The notes under the pieces were generated by a model. It did not search any database, was not told the DNA's origin, and was given only the letters and a program-made list of their open reading frames with translations. From contig NZ_VFOZ01000001.1 in NCBI RefSeq assembly GCF_006716425.1, positions 2,542,001-2,606,000 on the forward strand: DNA of 64,000 nt, written 5' to 3'. The stretch is from Actinoallomurus bryophytorum (GTDB lineage: Bacteria; Actinomycetota; Actinomycetes; Streptosporangiales; Streptosporangiaceae). The position numbers and the translations under genes are program-made. Of this stretch, positions 28,300 to 36,506 are shown piece after piece (position 1 is the stretch's first letter; the number at the start of each line of letters is the position of its first letter).

Positions 28300-29499
28300 T
28301 CACGCCTTCACTTCTTCTTTCACCCGCAACCGCGCGATGACCTCGAAACCGCCGCCGGGGACGGGTTCGGCGCTCACCTGCCCGCCGTAGACAGCGGCGC
28401 GCTCGCGCATGCTCAGCAGGCCGTGGCCCCGCCCGTCCGAGAAGGTCGCGCCCCGCCCGTCGTCGCGGACCCGTACCTCGATCGCTTGGTCACCGTAGTG
28501 GAGGTCGACCCACGCGCTCGCCGACGGACCCGCGTGCTTCATCACGTTGGTGAGGGCCTCCTGGACGATCCGGTAGACGGCCAGCTCCATGCCGCCGGGC
28601 AGCTCGAGGACGGATCCCCGCACCGCCAGTTCGACCGGCAGCCCCGTGTTGCGCATCTGCCCGACCAGCTCGGAAAGCTGGTCGACGCCCGGCTGCGGTG
28701 CGAGAGCGGCCTGGCCGTCGCCCTCACGGAGCACCCCGAGCATCCGGCGCATCTCCGTGAGCGCCTGCCGACCGGTGGTGCCGATCGCCTGCATCGCGCG
28801 CTTGGCCCGCTCGGCGTCGGTGTCCACCGTGAACGAGGCCCCGTCGGCCTGGATCACCATCACGCTGATGCTGTGCGCGATCACGTCGTGCATCTCCCGC
28901 GCGATCCGGGCCCGCTCGGCGGCGGCGGCGACCTCGGCCTGCGCGTCGCGTTCGCGTTCGAGCCGTTTGGCCCGCTCCTCCAGGCTCAGGGTGTACTTGC
29001 GGCGTGTGCTGATGTACGAGCCGGCCAGCCAGACCGCCCAGACGCCGATCGACGTGGGCAGGAGCGACTTCCACTCGGCCTCACCGGCTCCGCCCAGGCT
29101 GACCTGGCTGTAGGTCGCCATCGTGAGGCCGGCCTCGACGACCAGCCCCGCCGCGAACGCCCATCGGAAGGCACACTGCGCGGCGATGGTGTACATGGCG
29201 ATCAGGACCGCGAAGTCGTTGACGCCGATGCCGATCCCGAGGAGCCACTGCCCGAACGCCACCAGGGCGATGAGCGCGAACACCGCTCGCGGCCACCGGC
29301 GCCGCCAGATCAGCGGAACGCACATCACGAGCGCCAGCGCGAGGTGGATCGGCAGGGAGATCTCGTGAGGCAGCCCGTTTTTGTAGAACTCGACGTATCG
29401 AGGCCGGACCGCCAGCGCCAGCGCGATGAGCGGCAGCATCAGCGTCAGATCCACGAAGGTCTGGTGCCGTCGCAGCCAGGCGAACACTCGGGCGAACAT
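28300..29499 (-). CDS. Sensor histidine kinase (HisKA_3/NarX-like)
   Basis: A 399-residue kinase. Five to six hydrophobic segments fill residues about 15-175 without an extended extracellular domain, so the signal is probably sensed in or at the membrane. ARIAREMHDVIAHSISVMVIQ is the HisKA_3 dimerisation/phosphotransfer box with the phosphorylated His. The ATPase lid has VQEALTNVMKHAG (N-box), DDGRG and GHGLLSMRERAAVYGG. It lies just upstream of its response regulator. Divergent from the MidA-type gene. Confidence 0.92.
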   Translation of the reverse strand: MFARVFAWLRRHQTFVDLTLMLPLIALALAVRPRYVEFYKNGLPHEISLPIHLALALVMCVPLIWRRRWPRAVFALIALVAFGQWLLGIGIGVNDFAVLIAMYTIAAQCAFRWAFAAGLVVEAGLTMATYSQVSLGGAGEAEWKSLLPTSIGVWAVWLAGSYISTRRKYTLSLEERAKRLERERDAQAEVAAAAERARIAREMHDVIAHSISVMVIQADGASFTVDTDAERAKRAMQAIGTTGRQALTEMRRMLGVLREGDGQAALAPQPGVDQLSELVGQMRNTGLPVELAVRGSVLELPGGMELAVYRIVQEALTNVMKHAGPSASAWVDLHYGDQAIEVRVRDDGRGATFSDGRGHGLLSMRERAAVYGGQVSAEPVPGGGFEVIARLRVKEEVKA

Positions 29500-29590
29500 C
29501 GCCCCAGCGTATTTACCTTCAGGTCGACGCGCGTCAGTCCCAGGTCGGAACCCGCGTACGACCAGGGGGGCACACGGTACCGTCGATAGC

Positions 29591-30622
29591 GTGAGTCAGG
29601 TCGGATGGCGGACGGCGATGGAGCGGGCGCTGTACGGACCGGACGGTTTCTATACGCGCGGCGAACGCCCCGCGGCCCACTTCCGTACCTCGGTCCACGC
29701 CTCGCGGCGGTTCGCCGAGGCGGTGGTACGGCTGGTCGCCGAGATGGACGACGCGCTCGGACGGCCGGCGCGGTTCGACCTGGTCGACGTCGGCGCCGGT
29801 TCCGGTGAGCTCCTCACCGAGATCCTGGCGGCGGGCGGACTGTCCGGGCGGCTGCGCCCGATCGCCGTGGAGGTCGCCCCGCGCCCCGACGGGCTGAGCC
29901 CGGCGATCGAATGGCGCGACCGCCTGCCGGACTCGATCACCGGGCTCGTCATCGCCAACGAATGGCTCGACAACGTGCCACTCGATGTCGTCGAACTCAC
30001 CGGCGACGGGCTACGGCTCGTCGTGGTCGACCCGGACACCGGAGCCGAGCTGCCCGGCCCCGTGCCGTCCGCCGAAGACGCCGCCTGGCTGGACCGCTGG
30101 TGGCCGCTGCGCGAGCCCGGCGACCGCGCCGAGATCGGGCGGCACCGCGGCGCGGCGTGGGCCTCGGTGATCAGGCGGCTGGACGGCGGCCTGGCCCTGG
30201 CCATCGACTACGCGCACGACCGCGAGTGCCGGCCCGCGTACGGCACGCTCACCGGCTACCGCGACGGCCGGTGCGTCTCCCCGGTGCCGGACGGCTCGTG
30301 CGACATCACCGCCCACGTCGCCCTCGACGCCTGCGCCGACGAGGGAGTCGGCGCCGGCGCCACGAGCACGCTGCTGACCACGCAACGCGCCGCCCTGCGG
30401 GCGCTCGGCCTGCACGGCACCCGGCCGCCGCTGGAGCTGGCACGCACCGACCCGCGCGCCTACCTCCTGGCGCTGCGCGCGGCGGGCGAGGACGCCGAGC
30501 TGATCGACCGTGAGGGACTGGGCGGGTTCGGCTGGCTGGTGCAGACCGTCGGTGTCGACGTGCCGCAGGTGCTGGCCGCCGCTACACCTCGACGTGAAGC
30601 GACTCCAGACCGCGCAGGATGA
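29591..30622 (+). CDS. MidA/NDUFAF7-type SAM-dependent methyltransferase
   Basis: A 343-residue methyltransferase of the MidA (DUF185) family, related to mitochondrial NDUFAF7. The N-terminus ERALYGPDGFYTRGE is the family start, followed by the SAM-binding motif DLVDVGAGSGELLTEIL, then VIANEWLDNVPLDVVEL and LALAIDYAHD. NDUFAF7 methylates an arginine of NDUFS2, the mitochondrial counterpart of NuoD. An orphan nuoD lies 3.4 kb downstream on the same strand, so a matching substrate is at hand. GTG 29591 is used. Its 3' end overlaps the convergent P450 gene by 41 bases. Confidence 0.82.
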   Translation: MSQVGWRTAMERALYGPDGFYTRGERPAAHFRTSVHASRRFAEAVVRLVAEMDDALGRPARFDLVDVGAGSGELLTEILAAGGLSGRLRPIAVEVAPRPDGLSPAIEWRDRLPDSITGLVIANEWLDNVPLDVVELTGDGLRLVVVDPDTGAELPGPVPSAEDAAWLDRWWPLREPGDRAEIGRHRGAAWASVIRRLDGGLALAIDYAHDRECRPAYGTLTGYRDGRCVSPVPDGSCDITAHVALDACADEGVGAGATSTLLTTQRAALRALGLHGTRPPLELARTDPRAYLLALRAAGEDAELIDREGLGGFGWLVQTVGVDVPQVLAAATPRREATPDRAG

Positions 30623-31769
30623 AGCCCGGCTTCCACTTCGGCTCGGTCCTCAGCCGCAGATCCGGTGCCGCGCGCAGCAGGGCGCCCATCGACTCGGTCA
30701 GCTCGATCCGTGCCAGCGGGGCGCCCAGGCAGAAGTGAATGCCCGCGCCGAAGCCGACGTGGGGGTTCGGGTCACGGGCGAGGTCCAGCGTCTCGGGCTC
30801 GGCGAAGACGGCCGGGTCGTGGTTCGCGGAGGCGAGCTGCAGGGCCACCTCGGCGCCGCGCGGCACACGTACGCCCGCCACCTCGACGTCCTCCAGCACC
30901 CAGCGCTCGAACATCGGCGCCGGAGTGTCGTAGCGGAGCAGCTCCTCGACGGCCGTGGGGATCAGGCCGTGGTCGGCGCGGAGGCGCTCCAGCTGGTCCG
31001 GGTTGCGGAGCAGCGCCCACCAGGCGTTGCCGGTGGCGTTCACGGTCGCCTCGTGGCCCGCGTTCAGCAGCAGCACGCACGTGCCGACCAGCTCGTCCTC
31101 GGTGAGGCCCTCGACCGCGGCGAGCGCGCTGATCAGGTCCTCGCCCGGGTCGGCGCGCCGGGCGCGCGCCAGGTCGCGCAGGTATTCGGAGAACTCCACC
31201 GAGGCGCGTACGGCGGTCCGCTGCGTCTCGTCCGGCGGATCCAGCTCGTACATGCCGCAGATCTGGGCCGACCAGGGACGCAGCAGCGGCTGGTCCGCCG
31301 CGGGGATGCCGAGCATCTCGGCGATCACCGTCACCGGCAGCGGCTCGGCCACCTCGGCGAGCAGGTCGCCGCCGCCGCGTTCGGCGAGCCCGCGCGCGAG
31401 CTCTCCGGCCAGCTCACGGATGCGGGTCCGCAGGCCTTCGACCCTGCGCGGCGTGAACGCCTTGGACACCAGCCGCCGCAACCGGGTGTGGTCCGGTGGC
31501 TCGACGTCGAGCATGCCGGCACGGATGAGACGCCAGAACGGCGCCAGGAACTCCGCCTCCGGCGGCCGGCCGAACTCCTCATGGGAGGCGACGTGGAGGT
31601 AGGTGCGGCCGAGCCGGCGATCCCGCAGCAGCGCGTTGACGTCCTCGTGACGGGAGACCACCCACTGGCCGGTCGGCTCGTCGAAGTGGACGGGCCTGTC
31701 GCGGCGCAGCTCGGCATAGGCGGGGTACGGGTCGGCGACGAACTCCGGAGACCACGGGTCGTAGCTCAT
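30582..31769 (-). CDS. Cytochrome P450 (second of two)
   Basis: A 395-residue P450 with I-helix LLNAGHEAT, ExxR EELLRYDTP and heme loop FGAGIHFCLGAPLAR carrying the ligand Cys. PPDHTRLRRLVSKAFTPRRV is the C-helix region. The I-helix has GHEAT instead of GHETT, seen in several subfamilies. It belongs to the same broad actinobacterial group as the P450 at 10.7 kb but is a distinct protein. No redox partner is encoded nearby. The last 41 bases overlap the end of the MidA-type gene. It follows two PH-domain genes in the same direction. Confidence 0.93.
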   Translation of the reverse strand: MSYDPWSPEFVADPYPAYAELRRDRPVHFDEPTGQWVVSRHEDVNALLRDRRLGRTYLHVASHEEFGRPPEAEFLAPFWRLIRAGMLDVEPPDHTRLRRLVSKAFTPRRVEGLRTRIRELAGELARGLAERGGGDLLAEVAEPLPVTVIAEMLGIPAADQPLLRPWSAQICGMYELDPPDETQRTAVRASVEFSEYLRDLARARRADPGEDLISALAAVEGLTEDELVGTCVLLLNAGHEATVNATGNAWWALLRNPDQLERLRADHGLIPTAVEELLRYDTPAPMFERWVLEDVEVAGVRVPRGAEVALQLASANHDPAVFAEPETLDLARDPNPHVGFGAGIHFCLGAPLARIELTESMGALLRAAPDLRLRTEPKWKPGFILRGLESLHVEV

Positions 31770-31826
31770 CTGGCCTCCTTCGCCGGGAGACGGCGCGTGT
31801 CGGCCCCCCGGCCTCGCTCGGTCATG

Positions 31827-33281
31827 TCAGGTGGCCCAGCGGTCGGTTCGCTGGTCGGCGGCACGGGCTCGGTGCGCGCGCCCGGCGGCGGACTCCACGA
31901 TCGCCCTCGCCTCGCCCAGCTCGCGGTTCTCGGCGGCGACCTGCACCGGGCCGGGTGGCGCGTCGACGTGGACGGTGCCGAGGTTGAGCAGCCGCTGCAA
32001 CGGGCCCGCCGTCAGGCGTACGCTCTGCGCCCGCGCGTGGGCGATCACGTCGAGCCGGTGGCACATCCGGCCCCGCCGGGTGACGAAGATGGCGTCGTCC
32101 GTGCCGGCCGCGCCGTTGCCGAACGGCGCCAGCCAGGACCGCGGCGCGGGCAGCAGCGGCACCGCCTCGGCGTTGGTGCCCGGGAAGACCAGGCCGACGA
32201 GCTGGAAGGCGATGTGCCGGGGCGCTACCGGCAGCAGCACCGAGGACAGGACCTGGCGTTCGCCGACATACCCGGCGACGGTGACGTCGAGGCGCGCCCA
32301 GCCGTACCCCCGCCACAGCAGCGGCTCGATCACCCGCACCGCCTGTACGCGGCCCGGCGGCACCGTCTGCATGCGCGTCTCGAACAGCCCGTACCGCAGC
32401 CGCAGGCCATCAGGTGACAGGGCGGCCTTGAAGCCACCGTGCATCAGCAGCGGTGCTATCACGCCGCGCGCCAGGCCGAGCAGCACGGGCAGCGCGGCGG
32501 CCAGGACCCCCGGCTCGCGATAGACCACGCCGAACGCCAGCAGCGCGACGAACAGGGTCAACGCGCCGATGACCGGCAGCTTCAGCAGCTGTGAGCCGAA
32601 CAGTGAGCCGAAGCCGACCCGCCAGTACGGCCGCTCGGGCGCCTCGGGCGTGTGGCCCGGCAGCCCGGCGGCGCGGGCCAGGAGTTCGGCGCGCAGCTGC
32701 TCGCCCATCGACCGGCCCAGGTAGCGGAACTTGGTCTCGGCCTGGTCGCCGCCGGCCAGCTCGACGCGGACCTCGGCGAGCCCGAAGATCCGGGTGACCA
32801 GCGGGCGTACGACGTCGACCGCCTGGACACGTGAGAGGGGGATCCGGCGGTTGCGCCGACGCATGATCCCGGTCTCGACCACGAGGTCGTCGCCGTCGAT
32901 GCGGAACTTCACCGACCACCAGGTCCAGAAGCCCACGAGCGCCGCGACGGCCGTGACCGGCAGCATGACCAGCACGAACCTCGCGAGCGACTGCGGGGTC
33001 AACAGCAGCGCGACGCCGTCGGCGGTCTGGGTGATCAACAAGGAGTACCCGCCGACGACGAACATGATCACCACGACGGACAGCGCGTTGATCACGGCCG
33101 TGGCCACGTGCAGGCGGTGCACGCCGACGGAGAAGTGCACCGGCGGCTTGGGCGGCGGGCCGTACGGGGGCGGGGCGCCGTACCGAGGTGGAGCGCCGTA
33201 CGGGACGGGCCCGTACGGCGGCCCCTGCGGTGGGTCGTGACCCGGCCCGTACCCGGGCGGGGGCCCGTAGGGCGGTCCCAT
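31827..33281 (-). CDS. PH-domain (bPH2/YdbT-like) membrane protein
   Basis: A 484-residue membrane protein with repeated bacterial PH (DUF304/bPH2) domains. It opens with a Pro/Gly/Tyr-rich tail (PPYGPPPGYGPG) and then has membrane helices at about 70-95 and 110-135. WWSVKFRIDGDDLVVETGIMRRRNRRIPLSRVQAVDV begins the first bPH2 domain; RLRYGLFETRMQTVPPGRVQAV the second; FVTRRGRMCHRLDVIAHARAQSVRLT the third. ATG 33281 is chosen because the frame before it is random. It follows the smaller PH protein by two bases, as YdbS/YdbT do in Bacillus. Function in envelope or bacteriocin resistance is inferred. Confidence 0.85.
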   Translation of the reverse strand: MGPPYGPPPGYGPGHDPPQGPPYGPVPYGAPPRYGAPPPYGPPPKPPVHFSVGVHRLHVATAVINALSVVVIMFVVGGYSLLITQTADGVALLLTPQSLARFVLVMLPVTAVAALVGFWTWWSVKFRIDGDDLVVETGIMRRRNRRIPLSRVQAVDVVRPLVTRIFGLAEVRVELAGGDQAETKFRYLGRSMGEQLRAELLARAAGLPGHTPEAPERPYWRVGFGSLFGSQLLKLPVIGALTLFVALLAFGVVYREPGVLAAALPVLLGLARGVIAPLLMHGGFKAALSPDGLRLRYGLFETRMQTVPPGRVQAVRVIEPLLWRGYGWARLDVTVAGYVGERQVLSSVLLPVAPRHIAFQLVGLVFPGTNAEAVPLLPAPRSWLAPFGNGAAGTDDAIFVTRRGRMCHRLDVIAHARAQSVRLTAGPLQRLLNLGTVHVDAPPGPVQVAAENRELGEARAIVESAAGRAHRARAADQRTDRWAT

Positions 33282-33283
33282 GC

Positions 33284-33940
33284 TCACAGCCCGATCGACC
33301 TCGATTCGCCCTTCTGCGCGAGGCGGTCGCGCAGGACGGCGGCGTCGCTGGCGGGCAGACCGGGGATGCGGGCGTCGGTCGCCGCGGCGGCGGTGTGCAG
33401 GCGCACCGTGGCCACGCCCAGCCACTGCTCCAGCAGCCCCGCCGTCACGTCGACGTACTGCATCCGGCCGTACGGCACCACGACGAGGTGCTTGATGAAG
33501 AAGCCGTGGGTGACCAGCAGGTCATCGGCGCGCTCGGCGAACCCCCACGAGCGGTAGACCAGCTCGGCCACGATCCAGCCCATCGCGCAGGCGACGATGA
33601 TCGCCGCGAGCCAGATCAGCCCGCCCAGCAGACCGATCATGCGCGAGAGGACGAAGGCGCCGGCGATCGTCAGCGGCAGCGCCCACAACAGCACGGCGAT
33701 GCGCCGGTGCCAGGTGAGCCGGGGCGACACCCGTGCCCACGTCATGCCGGACGGCGGGTCGAACGCCTGCTCCGCCCGGCCGCCGAGGGGCACCGGCGAA
33801 GGCCCCGAAGGGCCGCTGGACATGGGCGCCGGGGGCAGGGGCCCGCGCTGCGGCACCGGCGGGGCGCCGTGCGGCAGGATCCTCGGACTGCCCGGCGGCA
33901 TGTCCTGTGGCTCGCCCGCGGTCGGGTAGCTCTCGTTCAT
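33284..33940 (-). CDS. PH-domain (bPH2/YdbS-like) membrane protein
   Basis: A 218-residue partner of the larger PH protein. A Pro-rich cytosolic N-terminus (about 1-75) precedes two membrane helices (about 85-125) and one bPH2 domain: [54 protein letters not shown] is the textbook pattern, ending with [17 protein letters not shown]. The stop is two bases from the next ATG. It diverges from nuoD, with about 53 bases between starts. Likely a membrane complex of YdbS-YdbT type. Confidence 0.87.
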   Translation of the reverse strand: MNESYPTAGEPQDMPPGSPRILPHGAPPVPQRGPLPPAPMSSGPSGPSPVPLGGRAEQAFDPPSGMTWARVSPRLTWHRRIAVLLWALPLTIAGAFVLSRMIGLLGGLIWLAAIIVACAMGWIVAELVYRSWGFAERADDLLVTHGFFIKHLVVVPYGRMQYVDVTAGLLEQWLGVATVRLHTAAAATDARIPGLPASDAAVLRDRLAQKGESRSIGL

Positions 33941-33993
33941 CGCGACAAGTCAACCTTAAGTGGGCCGCATTCCGCGAGAGCAGGCGTGGCACG

Positions 33994-35157
33994 ATGGTCC
34001 CCGTGACTACTGAGCGCATCGTGGGTGTGGGCACCGGGGTCAAGGACCTCGAGACCGAGGACATGACGCTCAACATCGGGCCACAGCACCCCTCGACACA
34101 CGGCGTCCTGCGCCTGCGGATCACTCTCGACGGTGAGCGCATCTCGGCCGCCGAGCCGATCGTCGGGTACATGCACCGCGGCGCGGAAAAACTGTTCGAG
34201 GTCCGCGACTACCGCCAGATCATCGTGCTCGCCAACCGGCACGACTGGCTGTCGGCGTTCTCGAGCGAGCTGGGCGTCGTCATGGCGGTCGAGCGGATGC
34301 TCGGCATGGAGGTTCCGGTGCGCGCGATATGGGCCCGCACCCTCCTCGCCGAGCTCAACCGCGTGCTCAATCATCTGATGTTCCTCGGCTCCTATCCCCT
34401 GGAGATCGGCGCGATCACGCCGATCTTCTACTCCTTCCGCGAACGCGAGCAGTTGCAACGCGTCATGGAGGAGATCTCCGGCGGCCGGATGCACTACATG
34501 TTCAACCGGGTCGGCGGCCTGAAGGAGGATCTGCCCGCCGGCTGGCTCGGCCGGGTGACCGAGGCGGTGACCGCCGTACGCAGCGGGGTCGGCCAGATCG
34601 ACCGGCTCATCTCCGGCAACGAGATCTTCCGCGCCCGCACCCGCGGGGTCGGCGTGCTGACACGCGAGCAGATCGAGCAGTACGGCGTGTCCGGCCCGAT
34701 CGCCCGCGCCGCCGGCGTCGACTTCGACCTGCGGCGCGACGAGCCGTACCTCGCCTACGGGGAGCTGGCCGACGTGCTGCGCGTGCCGACCCGCACCGAG
34801 GGCGACTGCCTGGCCCGGTTCGAGTGCCTGCTGGAGCAGGTGTACGTCTCGCTGGATCTGGCCGACGCCTGCGTCGCCCGCCTGGCGGCGCTGCCACAGG
34901 GACCGATCAACGTACGGCTGCCGAAGGTGCTCAAGGTCCCGGAGGGCCATACGTACGCCTGGACGGAGAACCCTCTGGGCATCAACGGCTACTACCTGGT
35001 CTCCCATGGCGAGAAGACGCCGTGGCGGTTGAAGCTCCGCTCGGCCTCGTTCAACAACATTCAGGTGCTCGGCGAGCTGCTGCCGGGCAACCTGGTCGCC
35101 GACATGATCGCCATCCTCGGCTCGATGTTCTTCGTCGTGGGCGACATCGACAAGTAG
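33994..35157 (+). CDS. Orphan NADH-quinone oxidoreductase subunit D (NuoD2-like)
   Basis: A 387-residue 49-kDa-type subunit. [78 protein letters not shown] and [27 protein letters not shown]-like segments all follow NuoD, ending [17 protein letters not shown]. In complex I it borders the quinone site with NuoB. Here no other nuo genes flank it, and the protein is shorter than full-size NuoD, matching the second NuoD copy of Streptomyces. ATG 33994 or GTG 34003 may start it. It may swap into complex I or serve another hydrogenase-like complex; this cannot be settled from sequence. Confidence 0.88.
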   Translation: MVPVTTERIVGVGTGVKDLETEDMTLNIGPQHPSTHGVLRLRITLDGERISAAEPIVGYMHRGAEKLFEVRDYRQIIVLANRHDWLSAFSSELGVVMAVERMLGMEVPVRAIWARTLLAELNRVLNHLMFLGSYPLEIGAITPIFYSFREREQLQRVMEEISGGRMHYMFNRVGGLKEDLPAGWLGRVTEAVTAVRSGVGQIDRLISGNEIFRARTRGVGVLTREQIEQYGVSGPIARAAGVDFDLRRDEPYLAYGELADVLRVPTRTEGDCLARFECLLEQVYVSLDLADACVARLAALPQGPINVRLPKVLKVPEGHTYAWTENPLGINGYYLVSHGEKTPWRLKLRSASFNNIQVLGELLPGNLVADMIAILGSMFFVVGDIDK

Positions 35158-35175
35158 CGCCGTTGGTCGCGGCAG

Positions 35176-35835
35176 TTATGGTGCTCCGGGGGCGATCAGG
35201 CCCGACTCGTACGCCGCGATGACGGCCTGCACCCGGTCACGCAGACCGAGCTTGCTGAGCACGTTGCTGACGTGGGTCTTCACCGTGTGCTCGCTGACCA
35301 CCATGGCGACCGCGATCTCGGCGTTGGACAGGCCGCGCCCGAGGAGCTTCAACGTCTCCCGCTCTCGCGCCGTGAGATGGGTGAGCCCTTCCGGACGCGC
35401 GCTCGGCCGGGGCCGGCGAGCGGTCAGGTCGGAGATCAGCCGCCGTGTGACCGTCGGAGCCAGCAGCGACTCGCCCGCCGCCACCACGCGTACGGCGTGC
35501 ACGAGGTCGTCGCGGCGCACGTCCTTCAGCAGGAACCCGCTCGCCCCGCCGTACAGGGCGTCGTAGACGTAGTCGTCCTGGTCGAACGTCGTCAGCATCA
35601 GCACACGGCAGTCGGTCTGCGCACAGACCATGCGAGCGGCCTCGATACCGTCGAGATTCGGCATCCGGATGTCGAGCAGGGCAACGTCGGGCCGATGCTC
35701 ACGCACGGCCGCCAGCGCCTCGGCCCCATCGGACGCCTCACCGACCACCTCGATGTCGGGCTGAGCCTCGAGAATCATCGCGAACCCGCTACGGACAAGC
35801 TCCTGATCATCAGCGATGACCACCCGGATGGTCAC
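35176..35835 (-). CDS. Two-component response regulator, NarL/LuxR type (second)
   Basis: A 219-residue NarL-type regulator. Receiver domain with DD at 9-10, Asp55 phosphoacceptor (VALLDIRMPNLDG), MLTTFD and FLLKDV; LuxR HTH LTARERETLKLLGRGLSNAEIA, VSEHTVKTHVSNVLSKLGL. Start is GTG 35835. A stop codon of an upstream frame overlaps this GTG (GTGA), the usual junction with a histidine kinase gene, but the kinase seen at 36507 ends 671 bases away. It converges on nuoD with 18 bases between stops. Confidence 0.92.
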   Translation of the reverse strand: MTIRVVIADDQELVRSGFAMILEAQPDIEVVGEASDGAEALAAVREHRPDVALLDIRMPNLDGIEAARMVCAQTDCRVLMLTTFDQDDYVYDALYGGASGFLLKDVRRDDLVHAVRVVAAGESLLAPTVTRRLISDLTARRPRPSARPEGLTHLTARERETLKLLGRGLSNAEIAVAMVVSEHTVKTHVSNVLSKLGLRDRVQAVIAAYESGLIAPGAP

Positions 35836-35942
35836 AGGCCCACCTCCACACGCGCGCTCGGTACCGGGGCGGTCACCAGGTGGCCGCCTGGCGGTGGCGC
35901 CGTCATTCCGTGACCACCGGGCGCAGGACCGCTCTGCTCGGC
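35832..35942 (-). pseudogene. Remnant tail of a histidine kinase gene
   Basis: The frame that overlaps the response regulator start by GTGA ends GPAPGGHGMTAPPPGGHLV followed by TAPVPSARVEVGL. It resembles the C-terminus of HisKA_3 kinases, compare GPIPGGYRVTASLPYAPAG in the intact kinase upstream. No N-box, G-box or His box precedes it. Inferred as a leftover kinase 3' end. Confidence 0.4.
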
Positions 35943-36506
35943 GAGCATCCCAGAACCACCACCGACCGACCCTTCACCGCACACCATCGTCACAACACCC
36001 CGCCCGTGGCACGTAGTGCGCAAGACGGCATCGGCCAGGACCTGAAAGCGCGGGCCACCCGCCCGAAATCCGGCGAAAGTGCGGCAGCCGGATGTGAGGA
36101 TCCGTGAGCGTACGGATGGCCAGAGCCCGGGTCAGCGACTCTCCGGACCGGCTCACTCCAGACGACAGAAGTGCCCGGTCGGCGGCGGAGAGCAGGTCGA
36201 CACTCCAGGCCACCGCCGTCTCCAGCGTCTGATGCGGTGTGAGCGCGCTGCGCGGCACCGGGCCGAGCGCCGGACACCGGTCACGAAGCATCTCTAACCC
36301 TCCCCTGACCACGCCACCCCGGCCTGACACACCCCAGACCGACCCTCTCCCAGCCACGCCACCCCGTGCCCACATCGACGCTCCGGACCGGTCCACTTGG
36401 TTCCACGCCTCTTCCGCCCATTCACTTCGGGCACCCCCACTTCGGGCCGACCCCCTACGGCCCACCCACGGCCAACGCCGACCGCCCTCTTGGTCGCCCA
36501 CGGCGC
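35943..36506. other. Gene-poor gap between the second kinase and its regulator
   Basis: Apart from the AfsR-like remnant at 36158-36291, this stretch holds only low-complexity, proline/arginine-coding sequence. No functional gene is seen. Confidence 0.5.
36158..36291 (-). pseudogene. Remnant of an AfsR/NB-ARC-type regulator
   Basis: About 44 residues match the conserved segment that follows the NB-ARC ATPase in AfsR/SARP- and LuxR-type large regulators: LRDRCPALGPVPRSALTPHQ then TLETAVAWSVDLLSAADRALL, compare L.DRF.LL.G..R.AL.RHQTLRA...WS.DLL...ERALLR. Nothing homologous is visible before or after. It is an isolated fragment in a gene-free gap. Confidence 0.45.

Noticed and set aside
27628-29589. 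653-residue plus-strand open frame
   Set aside because: Antisense to the response regulator and histidine kinase genes, both with complete motifs.
33994-35157. A complex I operon
   Set aside because: Only nuoD is present; flanking genes are unrelated.
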